Below are positions 18,519-31,321 of a DNA stretch of 64,000 bases, piece after piece (position 1 is the first letter of the stretch; each line of letters starts with the position of its first letter). The stretch is from Halalkalibacter wakoensis JCM 9140 (lineage in GTDB: Bacteria; Bacillota; Bacilli; Bacillales; Bacillaceae_D), in NCBI RefSeq assembly GCF_000513095.1, contig NZ_BAUT01000009.1:1-64000 (forward strand). Direction: 5' to 3'. The notes under the pieces were generated by a model, which saw nothing but the letters and a program-made list of their open reading frames with translations, did no database searches and had not been told where the DNA came from. The translations under genes and the position numbers were made by a program.

Positions 18519-20222
18519 TTAGCTAGAAAAATACTTATTAACCAGCATCTCTGCCATTCGAGTTGTTAATGCTTGAGTCGTTAAAGTGGGATTGACTCCA
18601 CCAATTGAATTGTAGTGTACACTATTATCAGCAATAAAAAGACGTTTAACTTGATAGGCTTCACAGGAGGTGTCCACTACATGCCCCATTCTCATCGTGC
18701 TTTCTAAATGAATGTAGAGATTCGGTGGCAAATCACTTCTATGAATGGATTTGGCTCCTGATTGCTGCAACATATTCATTGCAATTTTTGTTAATTGGTT
18801 TCGCTTTTCTGTATCTTGCTTACTCGGTGTATATTTCACAATTGGTATGTTTCCATGTTCGTCTTTCGTATGAGGATCCAGTTCAACTCGGTTGTTGTAT
18901 TGCACTTCATCAGCTGTAATGATCAGAAGGCTTAATGAATTTCTATATTGATTCATCGCATCTTTCAATTCGTTCCCTACGAGTCTCCCTTTTTGATCCG
19001 CTAGATTATGTTGGGGTTGGAGAGAATTGTATCCCGCTTGGCTAAATCCAAATAAAAACTGAGCTGATAAACCAGGGCTGTTCCCAAGATTTTCTATCAT
19101 TCCTAACCCTGGATAATCAAGTCTAGCTCCAGATGTATGGCCAACAAACGGGTTAATAGATGGACTTCCTAAGATACTCATAAGGGTCTTCTCATCGAAC
19201 GTACCTGTTACGGCATCCATATAATGATTCGTTAAGCCTCTTCCAACCCATTCATTATGTGGAAGGTCAGAATTTAACCAGAGTCGTGGAGTTTCGACGC
19301 ATCCAGCAGCCATTACGATCACTTTTGCATAGAGTTCCTCCGTTTCTCCTGTCCATGTGTTCCGAAATTGAACCCCAAATGCCTCTTCCTCTCCACTTGG
19401 TTGTGTTTCTGTTAATACTTTTGTTGCATAGGAATTCGGACGGAATGTAACATTTCCTGTTTTCATGGCCAACGGGACATAGCTCACATTAGTTGAACGT
19501 TTCGCCATCCGATCCACAGATGGACCGTACGGACAACCCTGTTCACAATGTCCGCTTAACGTGCAACCTTCCATATGGCTAATCTGTTCCAATGAAACAT
19601 TTGGATTCATTAAGTTTTCATTAGGAGGTAAAATGGCATTAGGCTGAGGCCGATACCCGACACTCCTCACATCTAGTGTAGGCAAAAGTGAAAAGCCCGC
19701 CTTTTTTGCCCCGTAATAAAACAGCTCTTCTTTCGCTGTTGTAGGAGCAAATTCAACCGGCAATGTTGCTTCGACTTTTTCGTAATAGGGCACAAGTTCC
19801 TCATAACTGATCGGCCAACTTTCAAAACTCACAGGATAGGCTCGTGGAGAGTTTCCATAATAATGAAGTGTCGTTCCACCAATTCCAGCATTTTGCCACA
19901 ATAATGCTTGATCAGGAATAGTTCGATACCATGGTGAACGCCTTCGGTCTGCAGGACCCCAACGAAACTTACCCGTAACGGGGTCATTCATATCATTTTC
20001 AAGTCTCGTTAACTGTTTTCTATATAAAGATGCATCTAAATCGTTTGGATCATGGCTCGCTTTCGCTCCTCGATGTGAATTTGGTTCAGGCCATTTTTTA
20101 TTTCCATACCAAGGGCCTGCGTCAAGAACGGTTACTTTAAGTCCCATTTCTCCTAACTCTTTTGCAGCTACCGCCCCACCACCGCCGGAGCCTATAATGA
20201 TTACATCGATGTTCGTACTCAT
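18519..20222 (-). CDS. GMC-family FAD-dependent oxidoreductase
   Basis: A 567-aa glucose-methanol-choline oxidoreductase. The FAD-binding Rossmann motif is GSGGGGAVAAKELG near residue 11. GIGGTTLHYYG and CTLSGHCEQGCPYG are typical of the group related to gluconate 2-dehydrogenase flavoprotein subunits. The C-terminal GMC domain ends HLESTMRMGHVVD and HYNSIGGVNPTLTTQALTTR with the catalytic His/Asn pair. It probably oxidises a sugar or polyol alcohol group. Its ATG overlaps the stop of the upstream small-subunit gene (ATGA) behind GGAGGGGAAAC, so both products are made together and probably form one complex. No cytochrome subunit is nearby. Confidence 0.88.
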   Translation of the reverse strand: MSTNIDVIIIGSGGGGAVAAKELGEMGLKVTVLDAGPWYGNKKWPEPNSHRGAKASHDPNDLDASLYRKQLTRLENDMNDPVTGKFRWGPADRRRSPWYRTIPDQALLWQNAGIGGTTLHYYGNSPRAYPVSFESWPISYEELVPYYEKVEATLPVEFAPTTAKEELFYYGAKKAGFSLLPTLDVRSVGYRPQPNAILPPNENLMNPNVSLEQISHMEGCTLSGHCEQGCPYGPSVDRMAKRSTNVSYVPLAMKTGNVTFRPNSYATKVLTETQPSGEEEAFGVQFRNTWTGETEELYAKVIVMAAGCVETPRLWLNSDLPHNEWVGRGLTNHYMDAVTGTFDEKTLMSILGSPSINPFVGHTSGARLDYPGLGMIENLGNSPGLSAQFLFGFSQAGYNSLQPQHNLADQKGRLVGNELKDAMNQYRNSLSLLIITADEVQYNNRVELDPHTKDEHGNIPIVKYTPSKQDTEKRNQLTKIAMNMLQQSGAKSIHRSDLPPNLYIHLESTMRMGHVVDTSCEAYQVKRLFIADNSVHYNSIGGVNPTLTTQALTTRMAEMLVNKYFSS

Positions 20223-20893
20223 GTTTCCCCTCCTGTTCTTCCCATCCTTAATAAAAACCCGCGAAAATCACGATAACCATACGAAGGACCAGGATAGCCA
20301 ACCTGGCTCCAACCTAAAGGATGGTATTGTAACTGGCGATTTTGAGGTGGGTTATTTCTAGTTGTGCCATAAGCTGGCCATTCGGAATAGTTCCCAAAAT
20401 AGGCAAATCGGTTAAGTGCATCTGTGACATATTGAACGAGACCCGCATCATTTTGAAAAGGAGAGGGTAAAGAATACAAATCCACTTCAAGGTTTTCTAA
20501 GCAAGCTAACGTTCGAACACGATCTTTTCTCGAAAGGGTCGTAAAAACCCCTCCATGTTGATTGTGTTGTTTTTGAATCGATTGGGTTGGTTTGTGATTA
20601 AGTAAGTAGGTTGCTGCTACATCTAACATAAGGGCAGTTGGATAAGCGAGAGGCGCACGCATTTGATACAGATGCTGTTGAATGGTGATGTAGTGGTCTA
20701 ATGCATAGATGATATATTCATGAACAAATAAATCCGAAGCTTGATAGATCTGTTGTTGGCCGTTGTTCATCAGAGTACTTGCTGGCAGGAGAGCGTCCGT
20801 AAGTGCTTTAAATGTCGCATGAAGGTACTCTTGATTGTATGACGTCATTCCATTCACCGCCTTATTCTGAACTAATGGTTTTAGTATCATCAT
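20219..20893 (-). CDS. Gluconate 2-dehydrogenase subunit 3-like protein
   Basis: A protein of up to 224 aa paired with the GMC oxidoreductase, as in gluconate 2-dehydrogenase-like complexes. I see YLHATFKALTDALLPAS at the N-terminus, a feature of subunit 3, and FPYFGNYSEWPAYG-like aromatic segments at the C-terminus. No Tat signal or membrane segment is evident, so the complex is probably cytoplasmic. Two starts are possible: ATG 20893/20890 behind AAGGA, or ATG 20848 behind AAGGCGGTG. I list the longer one. Family assignment is moderate and leans on the overlap with the oxidoreductase gene. Confidence 0.7.
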   Translation of the reverse strand: MMILKPLVQNKAVNGMTSYNQEYLHATFKALTDALLPASTLMNNGQQQIYQASDLFVHEYIIYALDHYITIQQHLYQMRAPLAYPTALMLDVAATYLLNHKPTQSIQKQHNQHGGVFTTLSRKDRVRTLACLENLEVDLYSLPSPFQNDAGLVQYVTDALNRFAYFGNYSEWPAYGTTRNNPPQNRQLQYHPLGWSQVGYPGPSYGYRDFRGFLLRMGRTGGET

Positions 20894-20927
20894 TAATCCT
20901 TATTTTTCTGGTGGGAACTTTATGAAT

Positions 20928-20969
20928 AAAGGGACAGAGATGTATAAAACACTCCCTGTCCCTCTTTTT
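20928..20969. terminator. Terminator of the SDR gene
   Basis: GGGACAG..CTGTCCC stem with T-rich flanks on both strands, immediately beyond the SDR stop codon. Confidence 0.7.
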
Positions 20970-20973
20970 AGTC

Positions 20974-21855
20974 TTATTTAAGATTGTATAAAACGGAGGT
21001 TGCTTGTTCAGAAACGTCCCATAATTTTTCCATCGTTTCTTTTTGATAGACGGTTGCGCGCGGGACTTCAATTGTTGGATTTCCTTTTCGGTTTCCTGCG
21101 CCATCAGGACCCATGTATTCTCCACCTACTAAGTTCTCATCTGTTGCTGCCATAATAGTAGGCAAAGCCCCTTTTTCAGCTGGTTGACCCATTAGTTTCA
21201 TTAATGGTTTGATATACCAAGGCGTTTTGGTTTTGCCGATTTTAAATAGATTCGTAGAAGAAATTCCCGGATGGGCCGCTAAGCTTATTGTTTTGTATCC
21301 ATTTCGTTTCAAACGATCATCTAATTCTTTTGCAAACAGGAGATTGGCCAACTTACTCTGGCTATAAAACTTCATCCCTTTATACCCCTTTGAACCATCT
21401 AGGTTATCAAAATCTATGATTCCACTTCGATAAGCAATTGAGCTCAATGTTACAACCCGGGGCTGAACTCCTTTCTCTAACAAAGGTAGCAATAGACCCG
21501 TTAAGGCAAAGTGTCCTAAATGATTGCTAGCAAACTGAAGTTCAAATCCTTCTTCTGTTTGCGAATAAGGAGGAAGCATCACACCCGCATTATTAATCAA
21601 CAAATCTAAGGAATCATATTTTTCAGAGAAAGCATTCACAAAATCATGAACGGTTGCTAACTTCGATAAATCTAAATAAAAAACATCAATTTCCCCTTCT
21701 GGAAAAAGGCCCAATAACTCTTGCTTGGCCGTTTCACCTTTGTTGACATTTCTCACTGCCATAATGACTTTGTATTCTGCACCAGCAAAGTATTTGGCTG
21801 TTTCAAACCCTAACCCGCTATTCGCACCTGTGATAATGACGGTTTTATTGGACAT
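20974..21855 (-). CDS. Short-chain dehydrogenase (retinol-dehydrogenase-like SDR)
   Basis: A 293-aa NAD(P)-dependent SDR. It carries the cofactor motif TGANSGLGFETAKYFA, NNAGVM, and the catalytic YSQSKLANLLFAKEL (Tyr and Lys four apart) preceded by the Ser in LSSIAYRSG. AVRN after strand 2 suggests NADP preference. The length and the AHPGISSTNL segment fit the WWOX/retinol dehydrogenase-like group, often broad aldehyde/ketone reductases. GAGGTG precedes ATG 21855. It lies between two terminators, so it is transcribed alone. Confidence 0.87.
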   Translation of the reverse strand: MSNKTVIITGANSGLGFETAKYFAGAEYKVIMAVRNVNKGETAKQELLGLFPEGEIDVFYLDLSKLATVHDFVNAFSEKYDSLDLLINNAGVMLPPYSQTEEGFELQFASNHLGHFALTGLLLPLLEKGVQPRVVTLSSIAYRSGIIDFDNLDGSKGYKGMKFYSQSKLANLLFAKELDDRLKRNGYKTISLAAHPGISSTNLFKIGKTKTPWYIKPLMKLMGQPAEKGALPTIMAATDENLVGGEYMGPDGAGNRKGNPTIEVPRATVYQKETMEKLWDVSEQATSVLYNLK

Positions 21856-21898
21856 TTATGAACACCTCAATTTTGATTTTTTTATAAAGATAGTAAAA

Positions 21899-21926
21899 CA
21901 GCACCTGAAACCTCTACAGGTGCTGC
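21899..21926 (-). terminator. Terminator of the MMPL cassette
   Basis: CAGCACCTG / CAGGTGCTG stem around a 9-nt loop, followed by TTTTAC on the minus strand, 10 bp beyond the stop of the secreted-partner gene. Confidence 0.8.
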
Positions 21927-21935
21927 TAATTTCTT

Positions 21936-23723
21936 TTATAAGAACAAATTCTTAAGTCTCTCCCAAAAACTCACTTTCCCCTCTTCCTCCACGAAAGTCA
22001 ATTCTTCCTCTTCATCTAATTCAATCGGTTGTGTCTTTAAAATAAATTGAACAGAATCCACATTATTATTTTTCGGCGATACAAACGAAACAGGCTCGAA
22101 ATCAGATTTATCGAATTCTTCCATCATCGCATCAATCTCTTCTTGCATCGTTTCAGGTAAGTCAAACGTCTCATCAGCTAATTCTGTTGTGCCATCATAA
22201 AGTTCACCAACACCGTTAGCCAATTCTGACGTTCCTTTGGCTACTTCACCAAATCCCGAATCAATTTCACTGTAGGAATTTGCAAGCTGAGACACACCAT
22301 CTGTATAAGAAACGAGACCTGCATGAAACTCGCCATAATTTTTAGCAAGCAAGCCAAGACCCTCTTCTAGTTCACCTAATGCATCCAATCCTTCCATACT
22401 TTCAAACGCAACGGAAAGCTCACTTGCCATCGTCCGTAATTGGTTACTGATTTCAGTGACCGCGTCGCTTGTTCCTGTCAATGCAGGAGCTACTGCGGCA
22501 AATGCTTCTTTGACATTGTCAAATGTTCCTTTTGCTGTTTGAGCAGCAACAAGAACATTGACTAACTGTTCAACGGTTTCTGGGTTCGCTCCACTTGCAT
22601 ACAATTGCTGAATGTCTTCTTCAGACACAGCAGAACTTGGGATTCCATTCATTGCTTCACTGAGTGCCGAAAATGCAATTTTATAGTTTTCTTGCAGTTG
22701 ATTTAATCCTCCAGCTACCTCTTCAAGACCATTTGCCATTAGGGACAACCCTTCTGGTAATTGTCCTAAATCACTTAAGTCCATCTTGTCTGATGAACCG
22801 CTCAGTCCCTCTGACAACAATGAGAGTGATTCTTCAATCGTTCTGGACGCTTTGATGATTTCAGAAGAAGCACCTCTTATTTCAAACATGCCTGCTTCAT
22901 ATTTATTTGAACCTGAGTTTAAGCTTTGAACCCCATTATTTAGTTCAGACACACCTGTGTTCAATTCAGACACACCATCATTTATTTCCTGAATCGCATC
23001 ACTTAACGTACGCATTTCACTCGTCATTTCGTCTGTTTCAAAGTGATCAAGCGCCATTGATAATGGAATTCCCGCAATGTCGATTCCCTCCATCTCAAAA
23101 TCAACAACGTCGGCAAGAAAACTGATGTCTCCTTCGCTATCAGGCATAACGGTATACGTTAATTGTCTCTTCTTCCCTACATTAGAAATCGTAGCATCTG
23201 GTGCTTGAATGTTACTGATGATTTCTGTATCAAGAGTTAGAGAGATTTGCATCGTATAGTTTTCAAAAAACGTTGGATCTACCTGCTCATTTTCTGAAGT
23301 TTTAATCGTCAACAGCAGACGACCCTCTTTTCCTGCTAACTCATCTGGAAAAATCTCTTCCCCATCAAGCATGTAAGAAATATCGATATCCCATGGCAAT
23401 TCCCGAGCAGCCAGATTTCCTTGATAGTAAAACCAACCTGCAGACGCATCTAACTGTACCTCATCTCCGTCTTGCTCAATCACGGAGAGATCCGTTAAAT
23501 TACGTATAGTTGTATATTCTCCATAGTCAATGATGGAACCAGGCTCCGTTACATCTAACATATTCACAACATAAAGTTCGTTTAGCACGCCCGTTGCACT
23601 TAAGTTTCCGTACACAACTTCATCCTTAGAAGCTGCAGCCTCATTTGCATTGGCACTGGCTACTTGAAAAGGAAAAACGAGCAGCGTTGCTAAACATACA
23701 AGCGTCATTTTCTTCTTCATCAT
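21936..23723 (-). CDS. Secreted YhgE/Pip-like partner of the MMPL transporter
   Basis: A 595-aa protein with a signal peptide (KKKMTLVCLATLLVFPFQV then ASANA). A beta-rich N-terminal domain is followed by a long helical region with repeated heptads (INDGVSELNTGVSELNNGV, VSQLANSYSEIDSGFGEVAKG, ELANGVGELYDGTTELAD) as in the YhgE/Pip family. The C-terminus has VSFVSPKNNNVDSVQFILKT and an acidic tail, with no clear transmembrane anchor. It overlaps the transporter stop (ATGATGA), so it is translated together with it and probably acts as an extracytoplasmic coiled-coil adaptor. The substrate is unknown; related systems move lipids or drugs. Confidence 0.75.
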   Translation of the reverse strand: MMKKKMTLVCLATLLVFPFQVASANANEAAASKDEVVYGNLSATGVLNELYVVNMLDVTEPGSIIDYGEYTTIRNLTDLSVIEQDGDEVQLDASAGWFYYQGNLAARELPWDIDISYMLDGEEIFPDELAGKEGRLLLTIKTSENEQVDPTFFENYTMQISLTLDTEIISNIQAPDATISNVGKKRQLTYTVMPDSEGDISFLADVVDFEMEGIDIAGIPLSMALDHFETDEMTSEMRTLSDAIQEINDGVSELNTGVSELNNGVQSLNSGSNKYEAGMFEIRGASSEIIKASRTIEESLSLLSEGLSGSSDKMDLSDLGQLPEGLSLMANGLEEVAGGLNQLQENYKIAFSALSEAMNGIPSSAVSEEDIQQLYASGANPETVEQLVNVLVAAQTAKGTFDNVKEAFAAVAPALTGTSDAVTEISNQLRTMASELSVAFESMEGLDALGELEEGLGLLAKNYGEFHAGLVSYTDGVSQLANSYSEIDSGFGEVAKGTSELANGVGELYDGTTELADETFDLPETMQEEIDAMMEEFDKSDFEPVSFVSPKNNNVDSVQFILKTQPIELDEEEELTFVEEEGKVSFWERLKNLFL

Positions 23724-25779
23724 TTTTCCTCCTTATAAAAGTTTGCTTTAATCGTTGTTTTCCCTATTACTTTATCAAACACAAGAAGTAACGCTGGCAA
23801 GAAAAAGAGAACTAAAATAAACGCCAATAGTGCCCCTCTTCCAAGTAGTAATCCAATCGATCCGACAATCGGATTGCTAGACGTGATCCATAAAATAAAA
23901 CCAACACCTGATAAGATAGCCGCAGAGATCGAAATCGAGAATGTCTTTTCATTTAATGTTTTCATAATCGATTGCTTCGCAGACATTTCTTTGCGATTCT
24001 CAAGATAATTTTCGGTAAAGAGTATCGCGTAGTCCACTGTCGCTGCAAGCTGAACGGTGCTGACAACCAAATAACCGACAAAGACTAATGGTGTATCCGT
24101 AAAGTACGGAACAGCAAGATTGATCCATACCGCTGCTTGAATCGTCAGTAATAAAACGACTGGCAGAGAAATCGACTTAAATGTAAATATTAAGACGGTC
24201 CCAATCGCAACGATCGTCAAAATGTTAACCACTGTGTTATCTCTTGTAATGGTCGTTTTCATATCATACAAGGCAACGCTCTCTCCAAGGGCTAACGCTT
24301 CATCCCCATAGTAAGATGCTGCAATGTTACGGACGGTTTCCACGACACCAAAGGCAACATCTCCTTCATTGTCTGTGTCTGTATAAAGAATAATTTGACT
24401 ATAACTTTCTGAATGAAACTGTTCCGTTATCGAAGGGTCGAGATACTCCGGCGGGATTGCTGGACTAACGGCTTGATTATAAGAGATTACATTTGAGACA
24501 TGCTGGACTCCTTCTAATTCTTGTTCCATCCTTACTTCTCTAGCCACATCGCCTTTTGGGACAAGAATTACAATTGGAGTGGTCTTTCCGAACACCTCAT
24601 CAACGGCTACAAGATCCTGACCAAGACGAGTTGATTCAGGCTGTTCACCGTTTCCATAAATAAAGGACGTTTGTTGTTGTGCTAAGAAAGCAGGTACAAG
24701 AACTACAAACACAGCGATTAAGCTAAACACACGCACCTTCATTACACCCTTTCCAATCGAGAAGGTACTCGGTACGAAAGGCTTATGTTGAGTCTTATCT
24801 ATCCATTTATAAAACATAACTGTTAATGCTGGCAAAAACACCATTACACTAATGAAACTTAATAAAATCCCTTTTACAAGGTTTACTCCTAAATCAGCTC
24901 CAATTTCAAACTGCATAAACGTTAAAGCCAAGAACCCGAAGAACGTCGTAGCGGCACTCGCTGCGATTGCCGGAAACGATTTTCTAATAGCAAGTTGCAT
25001 CGCCTCTTCTGGATTCGCTGTTTTCGTCCGGTAATGCTGAAAACTATGAAGAAGAAAAACAGCATAATCTAATGAAACCGCTAATTGTAAAATAGGAGCA
25101 ACCGATTGAGTAACGAATGAAATCTCACCTATAAAAATATTCGTACCTAGATTAATCAAGACCGATACACCAATAGCTGTCAGGAAAAACAGTGGCTCGA
25201 TCCATGAAGTAGTAGAGATTACAAGAATAATGACAATGAGTGGCACTAACAACAGCGCTGCATAGATTGCTTCACTTGATGCCATACTTTGAGCAACCGC
25301 TGTATCAGCCGCCTCTCCAATTAGCGCATTTTCCTCACCAATCAGTTCGTAAATAGCTTGCGTAATTGCTACTTCATCCCCTTCTCGTACCGTTAACGAA
25401 AGAAGAGCATGATTGTCCTTATAGTACATTTCTACTAACTCGCTTCTGCCATTTCTAAAGGCGTTTTTAAATCAAGTACTTGATCGAGCCAGACAACATC
25501 CGTTACTCCATCAATCTCCTCAAGCATGTCTTTGTACGATAGTGCTTCTTGTACAGATACATTCCGAATCATCACTTGCGCATTTGAAAGAGGTGTATCA
25601 AATTCCTTTTCCATCATCTCAATCGCTTTAGTTGACGGAGTGTTCTCTGGCATATATTCACTCATATTATAATTGACTGAAACAAAAAACTGGGCGATTG
25701 CACTAAACACGGTCAGTAGCATAAACACAATTACAATCGACTTTTTATATTTCATGATTTTTGATGCAAAACCTAGCAT
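23720..25779 (-). pseudogene. MMPL/RND-type transporter (YdgH-like), one-base frame break
   Basis: With the frame restored this is a 686-aa MMPL exporter: an N-terminal helix, an extracytoplasmic loop (NYNMSEYMPENTPSTKA), six helices, a second loop and five more helices. Repeats FLTAIGVSVLINLGTNIF with SLDYAVFLLHSF, and STVQLAATVDYAILFTENY, carry the buried acidic residues typical of proton-driven RND/MMPL pumps. Reading stops at about 25431-25436; one extra base there gives EMAEASLVEMYYKDNHALL. ATG 25779 is nine bases after AAGGAG. The divergent TetR gene probably represses the cassette. Coding sequence on both sides of the break is pristine. Confidence 0.82.
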
Positions 25780-25933
25780 GCTGAACAACTCCTTGAATCG
25801 TAACTAATGTCTAAGTATAATGACACTGTGTAGGATAATCAACAAACAGTTTATTATCTTTTGTTACATATCCAACACCAACAAAATAAATGATGGTTTT
25901 TTAACAAATTGTCTTAATAAAGGGTGAAATAGC

Positions 25934-26503
25934 ATGAGTTCTAAACTAGATAGACGAATCAAATATACCCGACTCGCTTTGCAAGAAAGTTTTATCAAAC
26001 TAATGCAAGAAAAACCGTTAACAAAGATTACGATAAAAGAAGTCTGTGAATTAGCGGATATTAATCGTTCAACGTTTTATTCCCATTACAAAGATTTATA
26101 TGATCTCCTTAATCAAATTGAAGATGGCATCATCGAAGACTTAAACCAAACATTGTCCTCCTTCAATCACACAAAAAACGAAGAAGCAATCCAAATGACA
26201 GAAACATTGTTAGAATATCTCGTAAAAAATCACGAAAGCTCTCAAACGTTATTTAGTGAAAATGGCAATCCCGAATTCCAACAGAAAGTAATGATGTTGG
26301 CCCACCAACATTTATTAAACGTTTTAAATGCAGATAAACAAAACCTCCCTATTAATGCTGAATATTTAAGTTTGTATATCGTGAACGGTAGCATACACGT
26401 GATCCAACATTGGCTAAAAAATGGGGTAAAAGAATCTCCTAAAGAAATAGCTGAATTAATTATTACTCTTGCCAATGAAGGACTTTCTCCCTTTCAACAA
26501 TGA
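25934..26503 (+). CDS. TetR-family regulator
   Basis: A 189-aa TetR-type repressor. The N-terminal helix-turn-helix is TKITIKEVCELADINRSTFYSHYKDLYDLL at about residues 35-65, followed by an all-helical ligand domain. The HTH resembles the DhaS/TetR_C-7 group. It is divergent from the MMPL transporter operon with 154 bp between starts, so it probably controls that operon. AAAGGGTGAAATAGC precedes ATG 25934. I could not find a convincing palindromic operator in the shared promoter region. Confidence 0.87.
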   Translation: MSSKLDRRIKYTRLALQESFIKLMQEKPLTKITIKEVCELADINRSTFYSHYKDLYDLLNQIEDGIIEDLNQTLSSFNHTKNEEAIQMTETLLEYLVKNHESSQTLFSENGNPEFQQKVMMLAHQHLLNVLNADKQNLPINAEYLSLYIVNGSIHVIQHWLKNGVKESPKEIAELIITLANEGLSPFQQ

Positions 26504-26521
26504 GCATCACCCTAACATCAT

Positions 26522-26590
26522 AAAAAAGCAAAGGATGTTCTTCCACTTCACTCTCCTGAAAGTGACAAGAACAGTTCCTTTGCTTTTTTA
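26522..26590 (+). terminator. Long two-part terminator behind the TetR gene
   Basis: An outer stem AAAAAGCAAAGGA/TTCCTTTGCTTTTT encloses an inner GTTCTT.CACTT / AAAGTG.AAGAAC stem, about 70 nt in all, ending in a T-run. The stretch 26591-26860 beyond holds only an AT-rich promoter for the repeat protein. Confidence 0.75.
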
Positions 26591-26860
26591 TAGTGAAAGT
26601 TTTCTTAGAGAAAGAGCAACAATCCTTCTTTGCTACAACGAAGCAACGTACTATTTTTCCTTTTAAAGAGCATCATTCACTCTCGGGTTTTAATCGTTTA
26701 CTTACCTGTTTTCTCCTCTTCATTTCTACTCAGTATAATTCCAGATATATGTGACAAAAGATGACAATGATCGGTTATTTGAGAATCTGATATGATATAA
26801 TATACGTTACAACCTACTCCTTTTTAGAACATGTTAAATCTTTTAGAAGAGGTGGCTCTT

Positions 26861-27337
26861 ATGGAAAAATTTGATATAATTCTTGATGAATTACAAAAAT
26901 TAACCCAGCGAGTAATTAGTATTGAGGGAAACGTGGTTACAAAGCAGGATCTTAAACATATGGCTTCTAAGCAGGACCTTGAATACATGGCCACTAAGCA
27001 GGACCTTGAATACATGGCTTCTAAACAGGATCTTGAAAACATGGCCACTAAACAGGATCTTGAAAATATGGCCACTAAACAGGATCTTGAAAATATGGCT
27101 TCTAAGCAGGACTTGGAAAACATGGCCACTAAACAGGATCTTGAAAATATGGCTTCTAAGCAGGACTTGGAAAATCTATCTATTAAGATTGAACAAATGA
27201 GCAAAAAACTTGATGCTGTTGCCTCACAAGTGGCCCACAATACTGAACAAGAACTACTGTTAAAAGATGTTGCTCAAAAAGTAATAGATCATGAAATGGA
27301 CATCCGTCTCATCAAACAAATGATAACCAACAAATAG
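26861..27337 (+). CDS. Nine-residue-repeat coiled-coil-like protein
   Basis: A 158-aa soluble protein without signal or membrane segment. Residues about 25-107 consist of nine consecutive copies of a nine-residue unit [ST]KQDLE[NY]MA, flanked by a helical N-terminus (MEKFDIILDELQKLTQRV) and a helical C-terminus (IEQMSKKLDAVASQVAHN, then a charged tail). The start at 26861 follows AGAGGTGG; the open frame also includes an ATG at 26831 with no ribosome site. Related short Bacillus proteins with KQDL repeats exist, but I know no function. Nine-residue periodicity is neither the heptad nor the hendecad of normal coiled coils. The composition is polar and charged, suggesting a long helical rod. 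Confidence 0.78.
   Translation: MEKFDIILDELQKLTQRVISIEGNVVTKQDLKHMASKQDLEYMATKQDLEYMASKQDLENMATKQDLENMATKQDLENMASKQDLENMATKQDLENMASKQDLENLSIKIEQMSKKLDAVASQVAHNTEQELLLKDVAQKVIDHEMDIRLIKQMITNK
26937..27180 (+). repeat. 27-bp tandem repeat inside the coiled-coil-like gene
   Basis: Nine in-frame copies of a 27-bp unit around AAGCAGGA(C/T)CTTGAA. Neighbouring copies differ at few bases and alternate between Ala-Ser and Ala-Thr codons (GCTTCT / GCCACT), suggesting that a two-unit block was also duplicated. Copy number could vary without changing the frame. Confidence 0.9.
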
Positions 27338-27435
27338 GTTTCCAGAAAGTATCCGTTCCTTTATCCCCCAATTGTCGTTCAACATCGTTTCTTCATACAA
27401 AAAGTTGAATCAAGCACCAACCTCCAGACCTTCCT

Positions 27436-28391
27436 CTATTTTAATTCTATCGCCCCTCCATTGATTCGTTTAAATCCTCGTAATTTCCCTAACTCTTCAA
27501 CTATCTTTAATGCCGCTTTGTCTTTTGCTTTCGCTTCTATCATGATGTCTGCTGATTTCCCGTATGCTTTTAACGCTTTTATAAACGCCGTCGCAAATTC
27601 GACCTCAACATAATCAGCATGAGCTCGGATTAATTTTTCTGATTTAGGAGAGGATAAGTGGAATTTAGGAGGCTTTCCCGTCCCTTCCAAGTGGCAAAAA
27701 TTCTTGGCAGTAACTCCTCAACCGTTTGTTCACCAGGATTCGCCCAATGATGATGATAGTCAAAAACAAATGCAAGGCCGTGCTGTTCACAGACTCTTAG
27801 TGTCTCTTCAGCCGTATACGTTTTGTCGTCATTCTCAAGTGTTGTTTGCTTTCGTATGTTCTCATCTAGCTTTACAAAATTTTCGTTGAACCGACCGATG
27901 GCTTCTTCCTTATTCCCATAAGCACCGCCGACATGAATATTGATTGATGCATTCTTATGTAGTCCCATTGCTTCAAACATCTCATAGTGATAAGTCATAT
28001 CAATAATGGCATTCGTCGTGATATGTTCTTGTGGGCTTGTAAACAAAGTGTATTGATTTGGGTGAAAGCTAACACGTAAATGATGTTTCTGAACCAAATT
28101 TCCAATCTCTTTGAACAAATCACCAAAAGGTGTAACAAAATCCCATTTCACCTCCGGATGGGTCGCAAGTGGTACAAGGGAAGAGGACATCCGGTATAAT
28201 TCAATGCCGTGTGCAATATTATAATGAAGAATTCGAATCGTGTTTTTTAAATTTTGTTCCGTAATATGGTATAACTTTTCCTTTCTACTCGCTTCCTCTT
28301 GCTTCTTCCAATTCGTAAACGTTAATGTCCTAGAAGGAGTTGCTTCCCATAAAGAGAGTGCTGTAGAGACATACCCAAACCTTAGTATCAT
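27436..28391 (-). pseudogene. uvsE: UV damage endonuclease UvsE, one-base deletion
   Basis: With the frame restored this is a 318-aa UV DNA damage endonuclease (UvdE/UvsE), a TIM-barrel metal enzyme that nicks 5' of UV photoproducts. Family marks are [19 protein letters not shown] at the start, [25 protein letters not shown], the metal-site segments [25 protein letters not shown] and [12 protein letters not shown], and [11 protein letters not shown] at the C-terminus. Reading breaks after RIFATW near 27687: one missing G (GGG to GG) restores [18 protein letters not shown] 28391 follows GGAGGAAACA; the further open frame to 28451 is not needed. Neighbours are unrelated. Confidence 0.87.
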
Positions 28392-31220
<2,829 letters not shown>

Positions 31221-31230
31221 TGTTTATAGT

Positions 31231-31262
31231 AAAAACGTCGTCCTAACCGGACGACGTTTTTT
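31231..31262. terminator. Terminator of katG
   Basis: AAAACGTCGTCC / GGACGACGTTTT with a 4-nt loop and a T6 end, 10 bp after the katG stop. Its symmetry lets it also serve the convergent hydrolase gene. Confidence 0.9.
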
Positions 31263-31321
31263 GGTTGAGTCGAATTCAGACCGTATTCAAAAAGAAAAAC
31301 ATTTACATGAAAAACCTTCAT

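Noticed and set aside
26824..27240. 138-codon minus-strand open frame over the 27-bp repeats
   Set aside because: Repetitive antisense shadow (SCLEAIFSR type units) created by the tandem repeat; the plus-strand frame has the ribosome site.
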